The translations under genes and the position numbers were made by a program. Shown piece by piece: positions 23,922 to 34,033 of a stretch of DNA of 64,000 nt (within the stretch, counting starts at the first letter, position 1; the number at the start of each line of letters is the position of its first letter). Origin of the DNA: a virus; IMG/VR virus record IMGVR_UViG_3300003323_000052, positions 1 to 64,000 of that record. One strand, written 5' to 3'. Under the pieces are notes generated by a model. That model was given only the letters and a program-made list of their open reading frames with translations. It was not told the origin of the DNA and searched no databases.

Positions 23922-24769
23922 AAAGTATAAGTACCGCACTCAAGGCGCATTATGCTTCGGGGACAACCACAGTTGCACTGCTCGTAAAGCTTACTCGTAC
24001 TGACGGCGTGGTGTTGGCAGTTGCTTTGGATCACGATCAAGACATCACTTATGATGGCGTGACTTATAAAAGCGTCTTCGGTCTTGTTTCTTCTGCTATT
24101 GAAACAAGTGCGCAAATGAACGTCGATAGCCTTGATGCTAAAGGCGCTCTGTTGGCTCTCGGCGTAAATGAGGCTGATATCAATGCTGGTTTGTGGGATA
24201 ACGCTGTATTCGCCCTTATTCGTGTGAATTGGGCAGACCTAACAATGGGCCATGAAAAGATAAAAGATGGCTGGTTTGGTGAAATTAGTATTGGGCGCTC
24301 TGAGTTTAATGCAGAGTTTCGCGGTTTAACTCAGAAACTCCAATCTACTATTGGCGATGTCGTTTCGCCATCATGCAAAAACGATCTATTTGATTCCAAA
24401 TGCACAATCCCACGTACTGAGGGAACTTGGAAATTTAGCGGCAAAGCAGTAACCGGCGTGACGAATAACAGGACTTTTGTAATTTCGACTCTCGCGCAGG
24501 CGTCTGGTTATTTCTCTGCCGGGAAAGTAACTTGGACTACTGGATTGAATACAGGGCTGTCCAAGGAAATTAAAACTCATACCGCAACAGGCAATTTTGT
24601 ATTGCAAGAGCCAATGCCATATAACATTGCAGTATCCGACCAATGCACCGTCGAGGCCGGATGTTTAAAAAGATTCGATGAAGATTGCGGCACAAAATTC
24701 TCCAACGGTCCTAATTTCAATGGATTCCCATTCTTGCCGGGTCAAGACCAAACATTGAAAGGTGTTTGA
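23918..24769 (+). CDS. Tail tip protein (DUF2163 / BR0599, gpL-like)
   Basis: 283 aa. The N-terminal part has DHDQDITYDGVTY (DUF2163). The C-terminal part has four spaced cysteines (SCKNDLFDSKC, later AGC and DEDCG), matching the cluster-binding domain of the BR0599/gpL family. A tail-tip hub component. Confidence 0.87.
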   Translation: MKSISTALKAHYASGTTTVALLVKLTRTDGVVLAVALDHDQDITYDGVTYKSVFGLVSSAIETSAQMNVDSLDAKGALLALGVNEADINAGLWDNAVFALIRVNWADLTMGHEKIKDGWFGEISIGRSEFNAEFRGLTQKLQSTIGDVVSPSCKNDLFDSKCTIPRTEGTWKFSGKAVTGVTNNRTFVISTLAQASGYFSAGKVTWTTGLNTGLSKEIKTHTATGNFVLQEPMPYNIAVSDQCTVEAGCLKRFDEDCGTKFSNGPNFNGFPFLPGQDQTLKGV

Positions 24770-25182
24770 TGCTTGGCGAAGAACTGGCTGAAACCGCTAA
24801 AAGTTATGTCGGAACACCATTCCATGCGCAAGGACGCGCGCCGGGAGTGGGTCTTGACTGTATCGGCGTAATCGCATGCGTAGCAAGAGTACATAATATT
24901 TCGCATGATGATAAATCCGCCTATTCAATGAGTCCAACCGGCGAATTACAGCCTGAACTTGAAAGACAAATGATTCGCGTAAGCCTTAATGATCTACGTG
25001 AAGGTGATGTTTTGCTTATGCGCTGGAATTCCAATATGGAGCCGCATCATGTTGCCATGGTTGTCGGACCTAATTTAATCGTGCATGCCTACGCACAAGC
25101 TAGAAAGGTTAGCATGCAAGTTTATACACAATATTGGCGCGATAAAGTCGTTGCCGCCTATCGTTTTCCGGGGGTTGATTAA
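24769..25182 (+). CDS. NlpC/P60 tail peptidase (gpK-like)
   Basis: 137 aa. Papain-like NlpC/P60 fold with catalytic Cys31 in GLDCIG, His94 in PHHVAMV and a further polar residue near His106. It hydrolyses peptidoglycan during entry and is carried in the tail tip. The ATG overlaps the upstream TGA by one base. Confidence 0.9.
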   Translation: MLGEELAETAKSYVGTPFHAQGRAPGVGLDCIGVIACVARVHNISHDDKSAYSMSPTGELQPELERQMIRVSLNDLREGDVLLMRWNSNMEPHHVAMVVGPNLIVHAYAQARKVSMQVYTQYWRDKVVAAYRFPGVD

Positions 25183-28100
25183 ATGTCTTCTGCTGGACAA
25201 GTAATTGGCGGTGTTGTTGGCGCAGTTATCGGCTATTTTATTGGCGGTCCAAGTGGTGCTTACTATGGCTTCACTATTGGCGCTGGTATTGGTGGTTATG
25301 TCGATCAACCAGACCGTCAAGGGCCACGTCTAGAAGACCTGCGAAGCCAAGTATCAAGCTATGGCAATAATATTCCATTTTGTTACGGTGTAAATCGTTT
25401 CGCCGGTACTGTCATTTGGCCTCGTATTATTGAGGCTGAAGAACATGAGCATTCTGAATCTGCGAAGGGTGGTCCGTCCCAAGTCAATTTCACATATACC
25501 CTATCGTTCGCAATTCTGGTATGCGAGGGGCCAATCGCTGGTGTTCGCCGTATTTGGGCAAATAAAAAACTAGTTTATGATATTTCCAGCGGAAACGAAG
25601 GAGCAACGCAAGACCCTGCAATTTCTAGCATTCGTTTTTATAACGGCACTAATGATCAAGATGCCGATCCTTTGATTGAAGCCCGCGAAGGCAATACGCC
25701 TAACTATCGCGGCTATGCTTATGTCGTCTTTGAAGATTACGATGTTACAGAATTGAATGGCCGTGTGCCTCAATTTGAGTTTGAAGTTATTACCGATGGC
25801 GTCAATGAGGAACTTGCTGCTACTAGTATGGGTGATGGCGGCGGCGCGGCTGCATATTATCCTAATAGCGATCTAGTTTGGTCTGTCGAAGGTACTGCTA
25901 ACTCACATATTGACGTCTATATCACTGATGTCGTAAATGAAGTTTTGGTTGACCATATTACAGTGGTCCCTAATACTCTTGCGTCTAGCCTTGGCAATGA
26001 TATTACATACGTCCCACAACATGGTGAATTCTGGATTGCTGACGAAAACGGCACTGACATTATTGCGATTAATGCAGAAACCCATGCTGTTCGTCAGATA
26101 GATTTTGGCAAATCATGGACTGGCAAGATTCACTACAGCCCTAGCCATGGGCAAGTAATTCTTGGCGTCACCAATGCCTCTACAAAATTATGGGTAGTTG
26201 AACCGATTTCTGAAACTATTCTCGGCTCGCTGACGTTCGCCGGGAGTGTTTATGGCATCGACAAAATCGCCACTCTTCAAAGCGGGTATGAGGCTGTTCT
26301 ATATCGAGACAACGTTTCTATCTGCAATATTGCTGGTGCAGCGTCTACTATCGTCAATACTTTCTACAACGCTGATATCGGCACGTCTGCTGATATGGCA
26401 ACCGATACGAATCGTAATCGAATCGTTATTATCAATGAAAACGATAGTCTTCTTATCACTCTTGATTTAGAAACTGGTGACTACGTTACATATACTCTGA
26501 CGCTGCCAGATGATGCGCCATCTAATGCTAGCATTTCCATGCACCGTATTATGTGGCATTCTCAGAATGATAGATATTACATTACTGCGCACCATGCCGG
26601 TTTCGGCTGGACGCTGATCACTGTAAATCCAGAATCATTTGCCATTGAGACGGTTAGGGTTTATTCCGGCCCAACAAATTACGGCACGCTAATTGAGGTA
26701 GATAACCGACCTAATTTTATTGCATATGCAGACCATGGGAGTAGGCAGGTTTGGAAGCTACCATTGACTGGTACGCTTGATCCTAATCAGGTAGTGCTTT
26801 CGGATATCGTTTCCGATCTATGGCAACGCACTGGATTAACCTCAGGGCAAATTAATGTTTCTGCCCTGACTGATTTGGTTGATGGCTTCCTCGTTGGCCG
26901 CCAGATGACATCACGCTCTGCAACTGAGCCGTTACAAACAGCGTATCAATTCGATGTAGTTGAATCCGAAGGAAAGATTAAGGCCGTAAAACGTGGTAGT
27001 GGAACTATTACGACTATCCCACTAGCAGACCGCGCTGCGCATATCTTTGGTGAAGATGTACCGGTGAATTTGGAGATTATGCGTTCGTTTGAGTACGAAC
27101 TCCCATATCAATGCGACGTTGAGTATGCTGACGTAGACGCAGATCATCAAATAGGCAATCAGTACGACCGGAGAATTACTAAGGATACCCGTCAGAGAAT
27201 TAATCTCCAATTGCCTATCTCAATGACTGCGGAGAAGGCTAAGCAGATTGCAAAAATCGTTCTGTACGATGCATGGAAGAAACAAAGTTTCAAGTTTTCC
27301 ACGAGCATTAAATATGCATATCTCGAACCGACTGACCTAATTTATCTGCCAAATAACTCCATTACCTATACGGCGATGATTACTAATCGTCGTGATCAGC
27401 CTAGTGGAATTATCGAATGGGAAGCTAGGATTGAGGATTTAGATACATATACTCAATCCGGCGCTGATGCCGTCCCAATCCAATACACGCCTCAAACCAT
27501 CTTTGAGCCAGCCGATACGATTCTTGAATTGATGGATTCGCCGCTAATGCGCGATGAGGATCAAAATGACGGCTTCTATGTGGCTATGGGCGGCGCTACG
27601 CCATCATGGCGCGGTGGGCAGCTATTCCGTAGTGATGATGGCGGGTCAACTTATACCTCCGTGCTATCGGCCGTAGATGCTTCCGTGATCGGTGCTGCCA
27701 CTACTATTCTTGGCGATTTTACTGACGGTGATGTTTTTGATGAAGGTAATTCGGTAACTGTTGTCATTGAAACCGGGAAAACACTAACCAGCTATACGGA
27801 AGACCAAGTACTAGCTGGCTATGGCGCATTTCTTCTTGGAGAAAATGGCCGTTGGGAGGTGTGCAATTATAAAACAGCAACTTTGATTGCTGAAGGTACT
27901 TATACGCTCACCGGGCTTCTTCGCGGTCGCCGAGGTACGGAATGGGCTATCGGCAATCACCAAGTGGGCGACAGATTTATCTTTGGCGATGTCGATACGT
28001 GGCGTGTCTACAATCCGCCATCTACCGACCTGAACGTTCAGCGTCAATATAAAGCACCAAGCTTTAGGGCTAATCTTGCAGATGCGGAAGTTGAGCTATA

Positions 28101-29655
28101 TACCGACAGGGCGATTCGTCGCCGTCCATATTCGGTTTCCCATTTAAAGGCCGATCCTCTAAATGATGGCGGTCTTTCTGTGTCGTGGCTCCATCGTAGT
28201 CTAGTGGGCAGTTCTTGGGATACCGGCCTTGTCGTGCCATTGGATGCAACGTTTGAATCTTTCAGCGTAACTATTAGCTCCGTAGAAGGCGTAATACTTC
28301 GTCAATTCTCAACGACTGACGAGGCATTCCCATATTCTGCTGCTGATATTGAAGACGATTTCGGCGATATTCCGCCAGCGATGTTAATTCGTGTTGCGCA
28401 ACGCAATACAGATTATGGCGATGGTGTTGGCGCGACTTTACATACGGCTGACGGTTCGATTACTTACGATTTTACCGATCCGTTCTCAACGCCGTATGTT
28501 CCGCCAGACACAACCGCGCCACCCGATACACCGGGCGATGGCGACCCTATCCCTCCCGGCAATCAATGGTTCGGCCCTGACTATTGGGCACCAGCCTTGT
28601 GGGATGGAACAAATTTCATTGCGTCCAATGTGTATGGCAAAGCTGTAATTTCTACTGGCGCATTGTGGACTAGCTCAGATGGGCTTAATTACACGCAATT
28701 GACAAGTAATAATATGACCATACCACTTAAGATTGCCGCTTATCATGGCGGAACTTATGTGAATCAATATAATTCAAGCAAGCCATGGTATAGCACTGAT
28801 CTAGAGGCATGGACGGAGGGAGCTTTTAATTCCTATCCTAGTGGTTATCCATATGATAGCGGCTCTCCATTCTCAAAAATCATTCATGATGGGACTCGTT
28901 TTGTGGCATTGCGCCGCAATGGCGAGATTATGGGAAGTTCAACCGCTGCAACGTGGGACCATAAATGCAACGTGACTATTCCGTCGGATACAAGTGCTAA
29001 TTTGGTCGGTAATGGCTTGGAGGCATGGGGGCTTGCGTTTGGCTCCGGGGTATATGTTGCAGTTGGACTTGATCCATCCGGTGGCCCATCGTTATCTGAT
29101 CGCATTTGGACGTCTTCGAATTATGACGGCCCATATACCGCTAGAGACGGCGCTCCTATTGTTGATCATGGCGGTGGCCCAATCGATAAGGCATATCTGT
29201 ATTCTGTCACCTTCTGCTCGGATGACGGATATTTTTACGCCGTAGGGTCTAAACGTTATTACTTTGAGCCAAGTAGTTATTATGTTTCGACTGGCGTGAT
29301 TATTAGAAGCACTGACGGCATAACTTGGAGCGACGTAACGCCAACTCCAGTAGTTGCGCCGACCTACACGGCAAGCCAAGCATTCTCTTTCCATAAGATT
29401 ACTGGCGGCTATGTTGTGCTAGGAACGAATGCATATTGGACAAGCTCGGATGGCTCAACGTGGACTGAAAATCCATTATCCCCATATAACGAAAATCAAT
29501 TGTATTCTTTGCAGCTAAGCGCTAATAACGGATCAATTGTGGCTACTCAAGAATATCAATGGCTTCAGAGTGGCGCTTATATTAATTATTATCGAAAGCC
29601 TATAACCTTCGATGGATCGGTATTCGATCCGACTCTTGATTCGCCATATCCATAA
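25183..29655 (+). CDS. Tail tip / host-specificity protein (J-like) with propeller domains
   Basis: 1490 aa. A glycine-rich hydrophobic N-terminus and residues ~60-210 match the phage-tail_3/J family. Residues ~220-540 read as an inserted beta-propeller-like block (repeats such as YVPQHGEFWIAD and MATDTNRNRIVIIN). The conserved J core resumes from ~540 (EPLQTAYQFDVVESEGKIKAV). After a Pro-rich linker near 1120, the last ~350 residues contain Asp-box motifs (SSDG, STDGITW, SSDGSTW), suggesting a sialidase-type propeller for receptor binding. Confidence 0.9.
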   Translation: MSSAGQVIGGVVGAVIGYFIGGPSGAYYGFTIGAGIGGYVDQPDRQGPRLEDLRSQVSSYGNNIPFCYGVNRFAGTVIWPRIIEAEEHEHSESAKGGPSQVNFTYTLSFAILVCEGPIAGVRRIWANKKLVYDISSGNEGATQDPAISSIRFYNGTNDQDADPLIEAREGNTPNYRGYAYVVFEDYDVTELNGRVPQFEFEVITDGVNEELAATSMGDGGGAAAYYPNSDLVWSVEGTANSHIDVYITDVVNEVLVDHITVVPNTLASSLGNDITYVPQHGEFWIADENGTDIIAINAETHAVRQIDFGKSWTGKIHYSPSHGQVILGVTNASTKLWVVEPISETILGSLTFAGSVYGIDKIATLQSGYEAVLYRDNVSICNIAGAASTIVNTFYNADIGTSADMATDTNRNRIVIINENDSLLITLDLETGDYVTYTLTLPDDAPSNASISMHRIMWHSQNDRYYITAHHAGFGWTLITVNPESFAIETVRVYSGPTNYGTLIEVDNRPNFIAYADHGSRQVWKLPLTGTLDPNQVVLSDIVSDLWQRTGLTSGQINVSALTDLVDGFLVGRQMTSRSATEPLQTAYQFDVVESEGKIKAVKRGSGTITTIPLADRAAHIFGEDVPVNLEIMRSFEYELPYQCDVEYADVDADHQIGNQYDRRITKDTRQRINLQLPISMTAEKAKQIAKIVLYDAWKKQSFKFSTSIKYAYLEPTDLIYLPNNSITYTAMITNRRDQPSGIIEWEARIEDLDTYTQSGADAVPIQYTPQTIFEPADTILELMDSPLMRDEDQNDGFYVAMGGATPSWRGGQLFRSDDGGSTYTSVLSAVDASVIGAATTILGDFTDGDVFDEGNSVTVVIETGKTLTSYTEDQVLAGYGAFLLGENGRWEVCNYKTATLIAEGTYTLTGLLRGRRGTEWAIGNHQVGDRFIFGDVDTWRVYNPPSTDLNVQRQYKAPSFRANLADAEVELYTDRAIRRRPYSVSHLKADPLNDGGLSVSWLHRSLVGSSWDTGLVVPLDATFESFSVTISSVEGVILRQFSTTDEAFPYSAADIEDDFGDIPPAMLIRVAQRNTDYGDGVGATLHTADGSITYDFTDPFSTPYVPPDTTAPPDTPGDGDPIPPGNQWFGPDYWAPALWDGTNFIASNVYGKAVISTGALWTSSDGLNYTQLTSNNMTIPLKIAAYHGGTYVNQYNSSKPWYSTDLEAWTEGAFNSYPSGYPYDSGSPFSKIIHDGTRFVALRRNGEIMGSSTAATWDHKCNVTIPSDTSANLVGNGLEAWGLAFGSGVYVAVGLDPSGGPSLSDRIWTSSNYDGPYTARDGAPIVDHGGGPIDKAYLYSVTFCSDDGYFYAVGSKRYYFEPSSYYVSTGVIIRSTDGITWSDVTPTPVVAPTYTASQAFSFHKITGGYVVLGTNAYWTSSDGSTWTENPLSPYNENQLYSLQLSANNGSIVATQEYQWLQSGAYINYYRKPITFDGSVFDPTLDSPYP

Positions 29656-29676
29656 TCTAAATCTCATTGCATAAAT

Positions 29677-31002
29677 ATGACTACAGAAATTCTAGGGATT
29701 GATGAGCTTGCGCCCTCGCAGGGTAGTCCTGACGTTACGCACAATAATGGGCTTCGCCAATTAGAGGGGAAATTAGTACGTGCGCTGGATAAGGATTTGA
29801 CGGTTGCGCCGTCCACACCCACTGCCGGCGATGTCTATATTGTTGCTACGGGAGCAACAGGCACTTGGTCAGGTAAAGATAAGAAGATTGCGCACTATTG
29901 GGGCGGCGCATGGAAATACTATACGCCTATCCATGGTAATTCGATTTTCGTAACGGATGAAGACAAGCGTTATTTCTATAACGGTACTAGCTGGGGTATA
30001 GAACCCGCTGGATCGCTGGCTAATGGTGATTATGGTGACTTTACTGTGTCTAGTGGAGTTGCAACAATTGACAATGACGCTGTAACGTACGCCAAAATTC
30101 AAAATGTTTCAGCAACAGATAAATTGCTAGGGCGGTCAAGTTCCGGCGCTGGAGATATTGAGGAAATTACTTGTACCGCCGCTGGGCGCGCATTGATTGA
30201 CGATGCCGATGCTACTGCGCAAAGAGCTACTCTTGGCTTGGTGATTGGAACAAATGTTCAGGCATATGATCCAGAACTCGCCGCAATTGCTGGGCTGACC
30301 TCTGCTGCCGATAAGGGTATTCAATTTACTGGCTCTGGAACTGCCGCTACTTTTGATTTAACTGCTGCTGGTAAGGCGCTGCTCGATGATGCTGATGCCG
30401 CTGCTCAGCGCACCACATTAGGACTCGGAACGCTTGCAACGCAAAGTAACACTCTTTCTGGCACTAATACCGGCGACGAAACCACAACAACTATCGGCTC
30501 TCTGATTAATGGCGCTACAAGCAAAACTACGCCGGTTGATGCTGACTATCTAGGTCTGATGGACAGCGCAGCTTCAAATGTCCTGAAAAAATTATCGTGG
30601 GTAAATCTTAAGGCTACGCTTAAAACGTATTTCGACACGCTGTATGCTCCTCTTTCTCAGCCTTTCGACATGCATTTAATGATGCCGAAGACGCAGACTG
30701 ATGCTTCTCAGGTTATCTATCGCGGCAAATTGGCGCGAGCCGTTACATTCCCAGGCAATTTCTCTGGCAGTTATTTCACTGGCTCAGCTAATGCCACGGC
30801 TTCAACAGTCTTTGATGTACAAAAGAATGGCTCAAGCATTGGCAGCGTAACTATCGCTGCTGGCGGTGTTTCCGCTACTTTTGCCACGACTAGCGGCGCA
30901 TCGCAGTCATTCTCTGCTGGAGACATATTCTCGTTAATCGGCCCCGCTAGCGCCGATGCAACCCTTGCCAATGCGGCATTTACTTTTACTGGCACTCGAT
31001 AA
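29677..31002 (+). CDS. Tail fibre protein (DUF2793)
   Basis: 441 aa. Residues ~1-110 match DUF2793 (PTAGDVYIVATGATGTWSG, YYNGTSW-like). Two imperfect repeats follow (AGRALIDDADATAQRATLGL and AGKALLDDADAAAQRTTLGL), and a C-terminal beta domain begins after FDTLYAPL. A trimeric fibre attached to the tail tip is the expected form. Confidence 0.85.
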   Translation: MTTEILGIDELAPSQGSPDVTHNNGLRQLEGKLVRALDKDLTVAPSTPTAGDVYIVATGATGTWSGKDKKIAHYWGGAWKYYTPIHGNSIFVTDEDKRYFYNGTSWGIEPAGSLANGDYGDFTVSSGVATIDNDAVTYAKIQNVSATDKLLGRSSSGAGDIEEITCTAAGRALIDDADATAQRATLGLVIGTNVQAYDPELAAIAGLTSAADKGIQFTGSGTAATFDLTAAGKALLDDADAAAQRTTLGLGTLATQSNTLSGTNTGDETTTTIGSLINGATSKTTPVDADYLGLMDSAASNVLKKLSWVNLKATLKTYFDTLYAPLSQPFDMHLMMPKTQTDASQVIYRGKLARAVTFPGNFSGSYFTGSANATASTVFDVQKNGSSIGSVTIAAGGVSATFATTSGASQSFSAGDIFSLIGPASADATLANAAFTFTGTR

Positions 31003-31014
31003 GGATTTTAAAAA

Positions 31015-32013
31015 ATGGCTACAAGATGGGCAGATGGCTTTGAGGACTTCGCCTCTGGAGCTACCAACTTCGCAACAGACTACACAGCAACCGCCGGTAC
31101 AGGCATCAACGTCACGACAGGGCGGCGTACAGGCACGCAAGCTATGTCAACCACCAACGGTACTCTAACCAGAACGATTGGAGGGACTGAATCTACAATG
31201 TTCGCATCTGTTGCCGTTAATCCTGCGGGGCTTATTAATGGAAATATCATTCAATTTCTTGAGGGAGCTACTGTACACGTCGAAATCCGCACGACAACGA
31301 CCGGAGCTATCGAAGCGCGTCGAAACGGAACTTTGCTTGGGACTAGCTCGGCTTATTTCACAACCAATAATTGGGGATGGATTCAAGTCAAGGCAGTAAT
31401 CCATGATACCACTGGTTCGGTTGAGGTGCGCGACGGCTCTGGAAATGTGCTTTTAAATCTAACAAGCCAAGATACTCGTAACGGCGGAACCGGCTACTGT
31501 GATGCAGTGAAGCTTCAAAGTCCGGGGTCTTCCGTTCACCTATTTGATGACTGGCATATTTGGGATTCTACTGGCTCTATCTGCAACACATGGACTAATG
31601 ACACCCGCGTTGATTCTAAGCTGCCTGATGGTGCTGGCAATTCTACTCAATTCACCGCATCAACTGGTAGTAACTATACTTGTGTGGACGATGCCACGTG
31701 GAACAGCACAGACTATGTAGACGACTCCACGGCAGGCCACAAAGATACTTATACCTTCGGCGATATTAGCCATAACCCGCCGAATATCTACGCTGTATTA
31801 GTGACTGCGGTCGCCCAAAAGGACGATGCTGGCGCTCGCTCGCTCAAGATGGTAACTCGTAGATCAAGCACCGACTACTCCGGCAGTGCCGTATCTCTTA
31901 ATCAGGGCAGCTATACGCGAGTAGTCGATATCCGCGAAACAGACCCTAGTACTAGCGCCGCTTGGACGCAGACAAATCTTAATGCCGCTGAATTTGGCTT
32001 TGAAAACGTGTAA
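31015..32013 (+). CDS. Virion-associated beta-sandwich protein, 332 aa
   Basis: Ser/Thr/Gly/Asn-rich protein with a lectin/LamG-like reading of strands (FEDFASGATNFATDY, later HLFDDWHIWDSTG). The position directly after the tail fibre suggests an accessory tail or adhesin subunit. No exact family identified. Confidence 0.75.
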   Translation: MATRWADGFEDFASGATNFATDYTATAGTGINVTTGRRTGTQAMSTTNGTLTRTIGGTESTMFASVAVNPAGLINGNIIQFLEGATVHVEIRTTTTGAIEARRNGTLLGTSSAYFTTNNWGWIQVKAVIHDTTGSVEVRDGSGNVLLNLTSQDTRNGGTGYCDAVKLQSPGSSVHLFDDWHIWDSTGSICNTWTNDTRVDSKLPDGAGNSTQFTASTGSNYTCVDDATWNSTDYVDDSTAGHKDTYTFGDISHNPPNIYAVLVTAVAQKDDAGARSLKMVTRRSSTDYSGSAVSLNQGSYTRVVDIRETDPSTSAAWTQTNLNAAEFGFENV

Positions 32014-32015
32014 TC

Positions 32016-32216
32016 ATGACAATCGCCCGCGTAACACAAAATTCTGTTCGTGTCGTTAGTAACGCTGATCCGAAGGCTCGCGTAACACAAAATACAATTC
32101 GTGTTGTGTCCTCGGCGATTAACCACGCGCGTATTACACAATGCTCGGTCCGTTTGGTTTCAACTAATACGCCAGACCAAAATACTTCATATCCAGTAAT
32201 ATTTATTTGCACTTAA
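32016..32216 (+). CDS. Small repeat protein, 66 aa
   Basis: Three tandem copies of an A-R-(V/I)-T-Q-x-(S/T)-(V/I)-R-(V/L)-V-S unit (starts near residues 4, 21 and 38), then a short tail. Such RVTQ-type repeats occur in phage tail-region proteins. Function unknown. Confidence 0.7.
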   Translation: MTIARVTQNSVRVVSNADPKARVTQNTIRVVSSAINHARITQCSVRLVSTNTPDQNTSYPVIFICT

Positions 32217-32230
32217 ATATTAAATAAGCC

Positions 32231-32542
32231 ATGACCAAATCTCATTATGAGCGAATGACAAAACGCTTATTTGGATTTGGGATATGGCTTATTTGTATTT
32301 TTGGTTGTCTAGTTACACTTTTTGTTATGTTTTTATGTATAATTGGCTCGCCAAGGAAATATTTAGGAATTGCAATAGCGATTGACCGCGCTGCAAATGC
32401 CTCCCTAAATGGCGATTACAATGAAACGATTAGTTCTAGAGCTAATCGAGCAAGATTAAATGGCAGTAGATGGGGCTGCATTCTTTGCAAGTTTCTTGAT
32501 TTATTCCAGAAGGATCATTGTCAAAAGGCAGCAGGTAAATAG
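32231..32542 (+). CDS. Membrane protein, 103 aa, pre-lysis region
   Basis: One strong transmembrane helix (residues ~16-40), then a SRANRAR and WGCILCKFLDLFQKDHC segment with three Cys. It lies just before the lysis genes. Proteins of this pattern are common there in phages of Gram-negative hosts; role unknown. Confidence 0.75.
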   Translation: MTKSHYERMTKRLFGFGIWLICIFGCLVTLFVMFLCIIGSPRKYLGIAIAIDRAANASLNGDYNETISSRANRARLNGSRWGCILCKFLDLFQKDHCQKAAGK

Positions 32543-32574
32543 TTAAATGTCGCGTGAGCGACGAAGGTAGAATC

Positions 32575-32862
32575 ATGGATTCATCGTTGCTCATGTGGAT
32601 AGTTGGCGGGTTGCTGTCAGTTTTTCAGGTTCTAGGGCTTGGCTTTTGTCGTTTGCTTTGGATTAATTTCCAAGAAGTAAAAAAACAGGCGGTAGATGCC
32701 AATAATGCGCTAGCAGACCATAAGCTATATTGCGCGCAGAAATATAGTACTAAAGACGAATTAGCAAAAGCGGTCGAGGACGTTTCTAAATCCTTGGATC
32801 GCATGTCCGGCATGCTGGATAAGATTGACAGTAAGCTAGACAATAAGCAGGACAAGCCGTGA
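32575..32862 (+). CDS. Membrane-anchored coiled-coil protein, 95 aa
   Basis: An N-terminal transmembrane helix (residues ~4-26) is followed by a coiled coil to the end. ATG 32575 with AAGGTAG is preferred to a GTG 21 nt upstream. Possibly a holin partner; not a classical holin. Confidence 0.7.
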   Translation: MDSSLLMWIVGGLLSVFQVLGLGFCRLLWINFQEVKKQAVDANNALADHKLYCAQKYSTKDELAKAVEDVSKSLDRMSGMLDKIDSKLDNKQDKP

Positions 32863-33083
32863 TAAATCTCCATCCAAATTGGAAGCAAATTCTAAAGCAT
32901 GCATGGAGTATCCGCCTTATCATCGTGGCGGGTTTCTTTAGCGGCCTAGAGGTCTCCCTCCCATACTTCCAAGATATCATTCCAGTGCGCCACGGCGCAT
33001 TCGGCCTCCTATCATTCATTGCGGCAAATGGCGCTTTCGTGTTTCGTCTTATTGCTCAAAAGAACATGCCTAAGGATCAATAA
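32859..33083 (+). CDS. Putative holin, 74 aa
   Basis: GTG start overlapping the upstream stop. Two transmembrane helices (about residues 16-38 and 46-66) joined by a short loop, directly upstream of the lysozyme: the expected topology and place for a holin or pinholin that partners a SAR endolysin. Confidence 0.75.
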   Translation: MINLHPNWKQILKHAWSIRLIIVAGFFSGLEVSLPYFQDIIPVRHGAFGLLSFIAANGAFVFRLIAQKNMPKDQ

Positions 33084-33577
33084 TGCCTGAAATTAGTTCT
33101 CGCGGTAAAAAAATAGGTGTAGCAACTGCGGTAGCGGCAGCAATTGCGGCACCAGCAGAAGGAATCAGGCAATATGCATATTACTGCCCGGCTGGCATTC
33201 TTAGCGTTTGTTATGGCGCGACCGATGGTGTAATCAAGGGCAAAAAATACAGCTTAGAAGAATGCAAGGCGATGCTTGATGCCGACATGCTTAAAGCCGT
33301 GTCTATCGTTGATAAATGCCATCCTAATTTGCCAGTTAAGGTTTTGGCTGCATTCTCTGATGCTGTGTATAACATTGGACCAACAATTGCATGTGATGCA
33401 GGTAAATCGACCGCTGCGCGTTATCTCTACAAAGGCGACTTGATTAACGCATGCTTGCAACTGGAATTTTGGAATAAGAGTCGGATCGCAGGTGTTTTGG
33501 TAGAATTGCCGGGACTTACTAAACGTCGGAAGCAAGAAGAACAATTGTGTCTAGAGGGCGCGACAAATGCTAAGTAG
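33083..33577 (+). CDS. Endolysin, SAR-type GH24 lysozyme
   Basis: 164 aa. A weakly hydrophobic Ala/Gly/Val stretch (residues ~11-24) acts as a signal-arrest-release anchor. The active site follows: Glu26, then Cys35 where T4 lysozyme has Asp, then Ser41 where Thr is usual (E-8-C-5-S). Cuts the glycan in peptidoglycan; SAR enzymes reach the periplasm tethered and are freed when the membrane is depolarised. Confidence 0.9.
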   Translation: MPEISSRGKKIGVATAVAAAIAAPAEGIRQYAYYCPAGILSVCYGATDGVIKGKKYSLEECKAMLDADMLKAVSIVDKCHPNLPVKVLAAFSDAVYNIGPTIACDAGKSTAARYLYKGDLINACLQLEFWNKSRIAGVLVELPGLTKRRKQEEQLCLEGATNAK

Positions 33578-33668
33578 TTCACATCACAATCTGGCCTTAA
33601 TTACTCTGATTTTCGCATTCGTTGGATTCATGGCGTCTAGTATTTTCCTTATTGCCTACCTTCCTTAG
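33567..33668 (+). CDS. Small membrane protein, 33 aa
   Basis: Overlaps the endolysin end. After a polar start it has one transmembrane helix (residues ~9-31). It lies between endolysin and spanins, so a lysis accessory is possible. Confidence 0.55.
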   Translation: MLSSSHHNLALITLIFAFVGFMASSIFLIAYLP

Positions 33669-33676
33669 AGTTAATC

Positions 33677-34033
33677 ATGATTCCGACAGTCTCAACAATC
33701 CAATGGAAATTAATAGGTGGCGCTGTATTGCTTGCTGGAGTTTTCTATGCCGGGTGGGCTGCGAATGGTTGGCGATTGAATCTTGAATATAAATCCGCTT
33801 TGTCAGAAAAAGATATACAAATTTCGGACATGAGTGCGCATATCGTTACGCAAAATGCGGCAGTAGATATCCTAAAAGAGAAGAAGGATTCCGCTGATGC
33901 TAAACGCAAGATTGCAGAACAGTACAACTTGCAATCTACCAAACGAATTAACAGCCTAGAATCTGTTATTGCATCACTACAAGGCACAAGTTGCGAAAGT
34001 GTGATAAAAGAGGCTTGGGAGAAATTCAAATGA
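33677..34033 (+). CDS. i-spanin (Rz-like)
   Basis: 118 aa with an N-terminal transmembrane helix (residues ~10-30) and a long periplasmic coiled coil, the form of Rz. Works with the adjacent lipoprotein to fuse inner and outer membranes. Overlaps the o-spanin by 4 nt. Confidence 0.82.
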   Translation: MIPTVSTIQWKLIGGAVLLAGVFYAGWAANGWRLNLEYKSALSEKDIQISDMSAHIVTQNAAVDILKEKKDSADAKRKIAEQYNLQSTKRINSLESVIASLQGTSCESVIKEAWEKFK

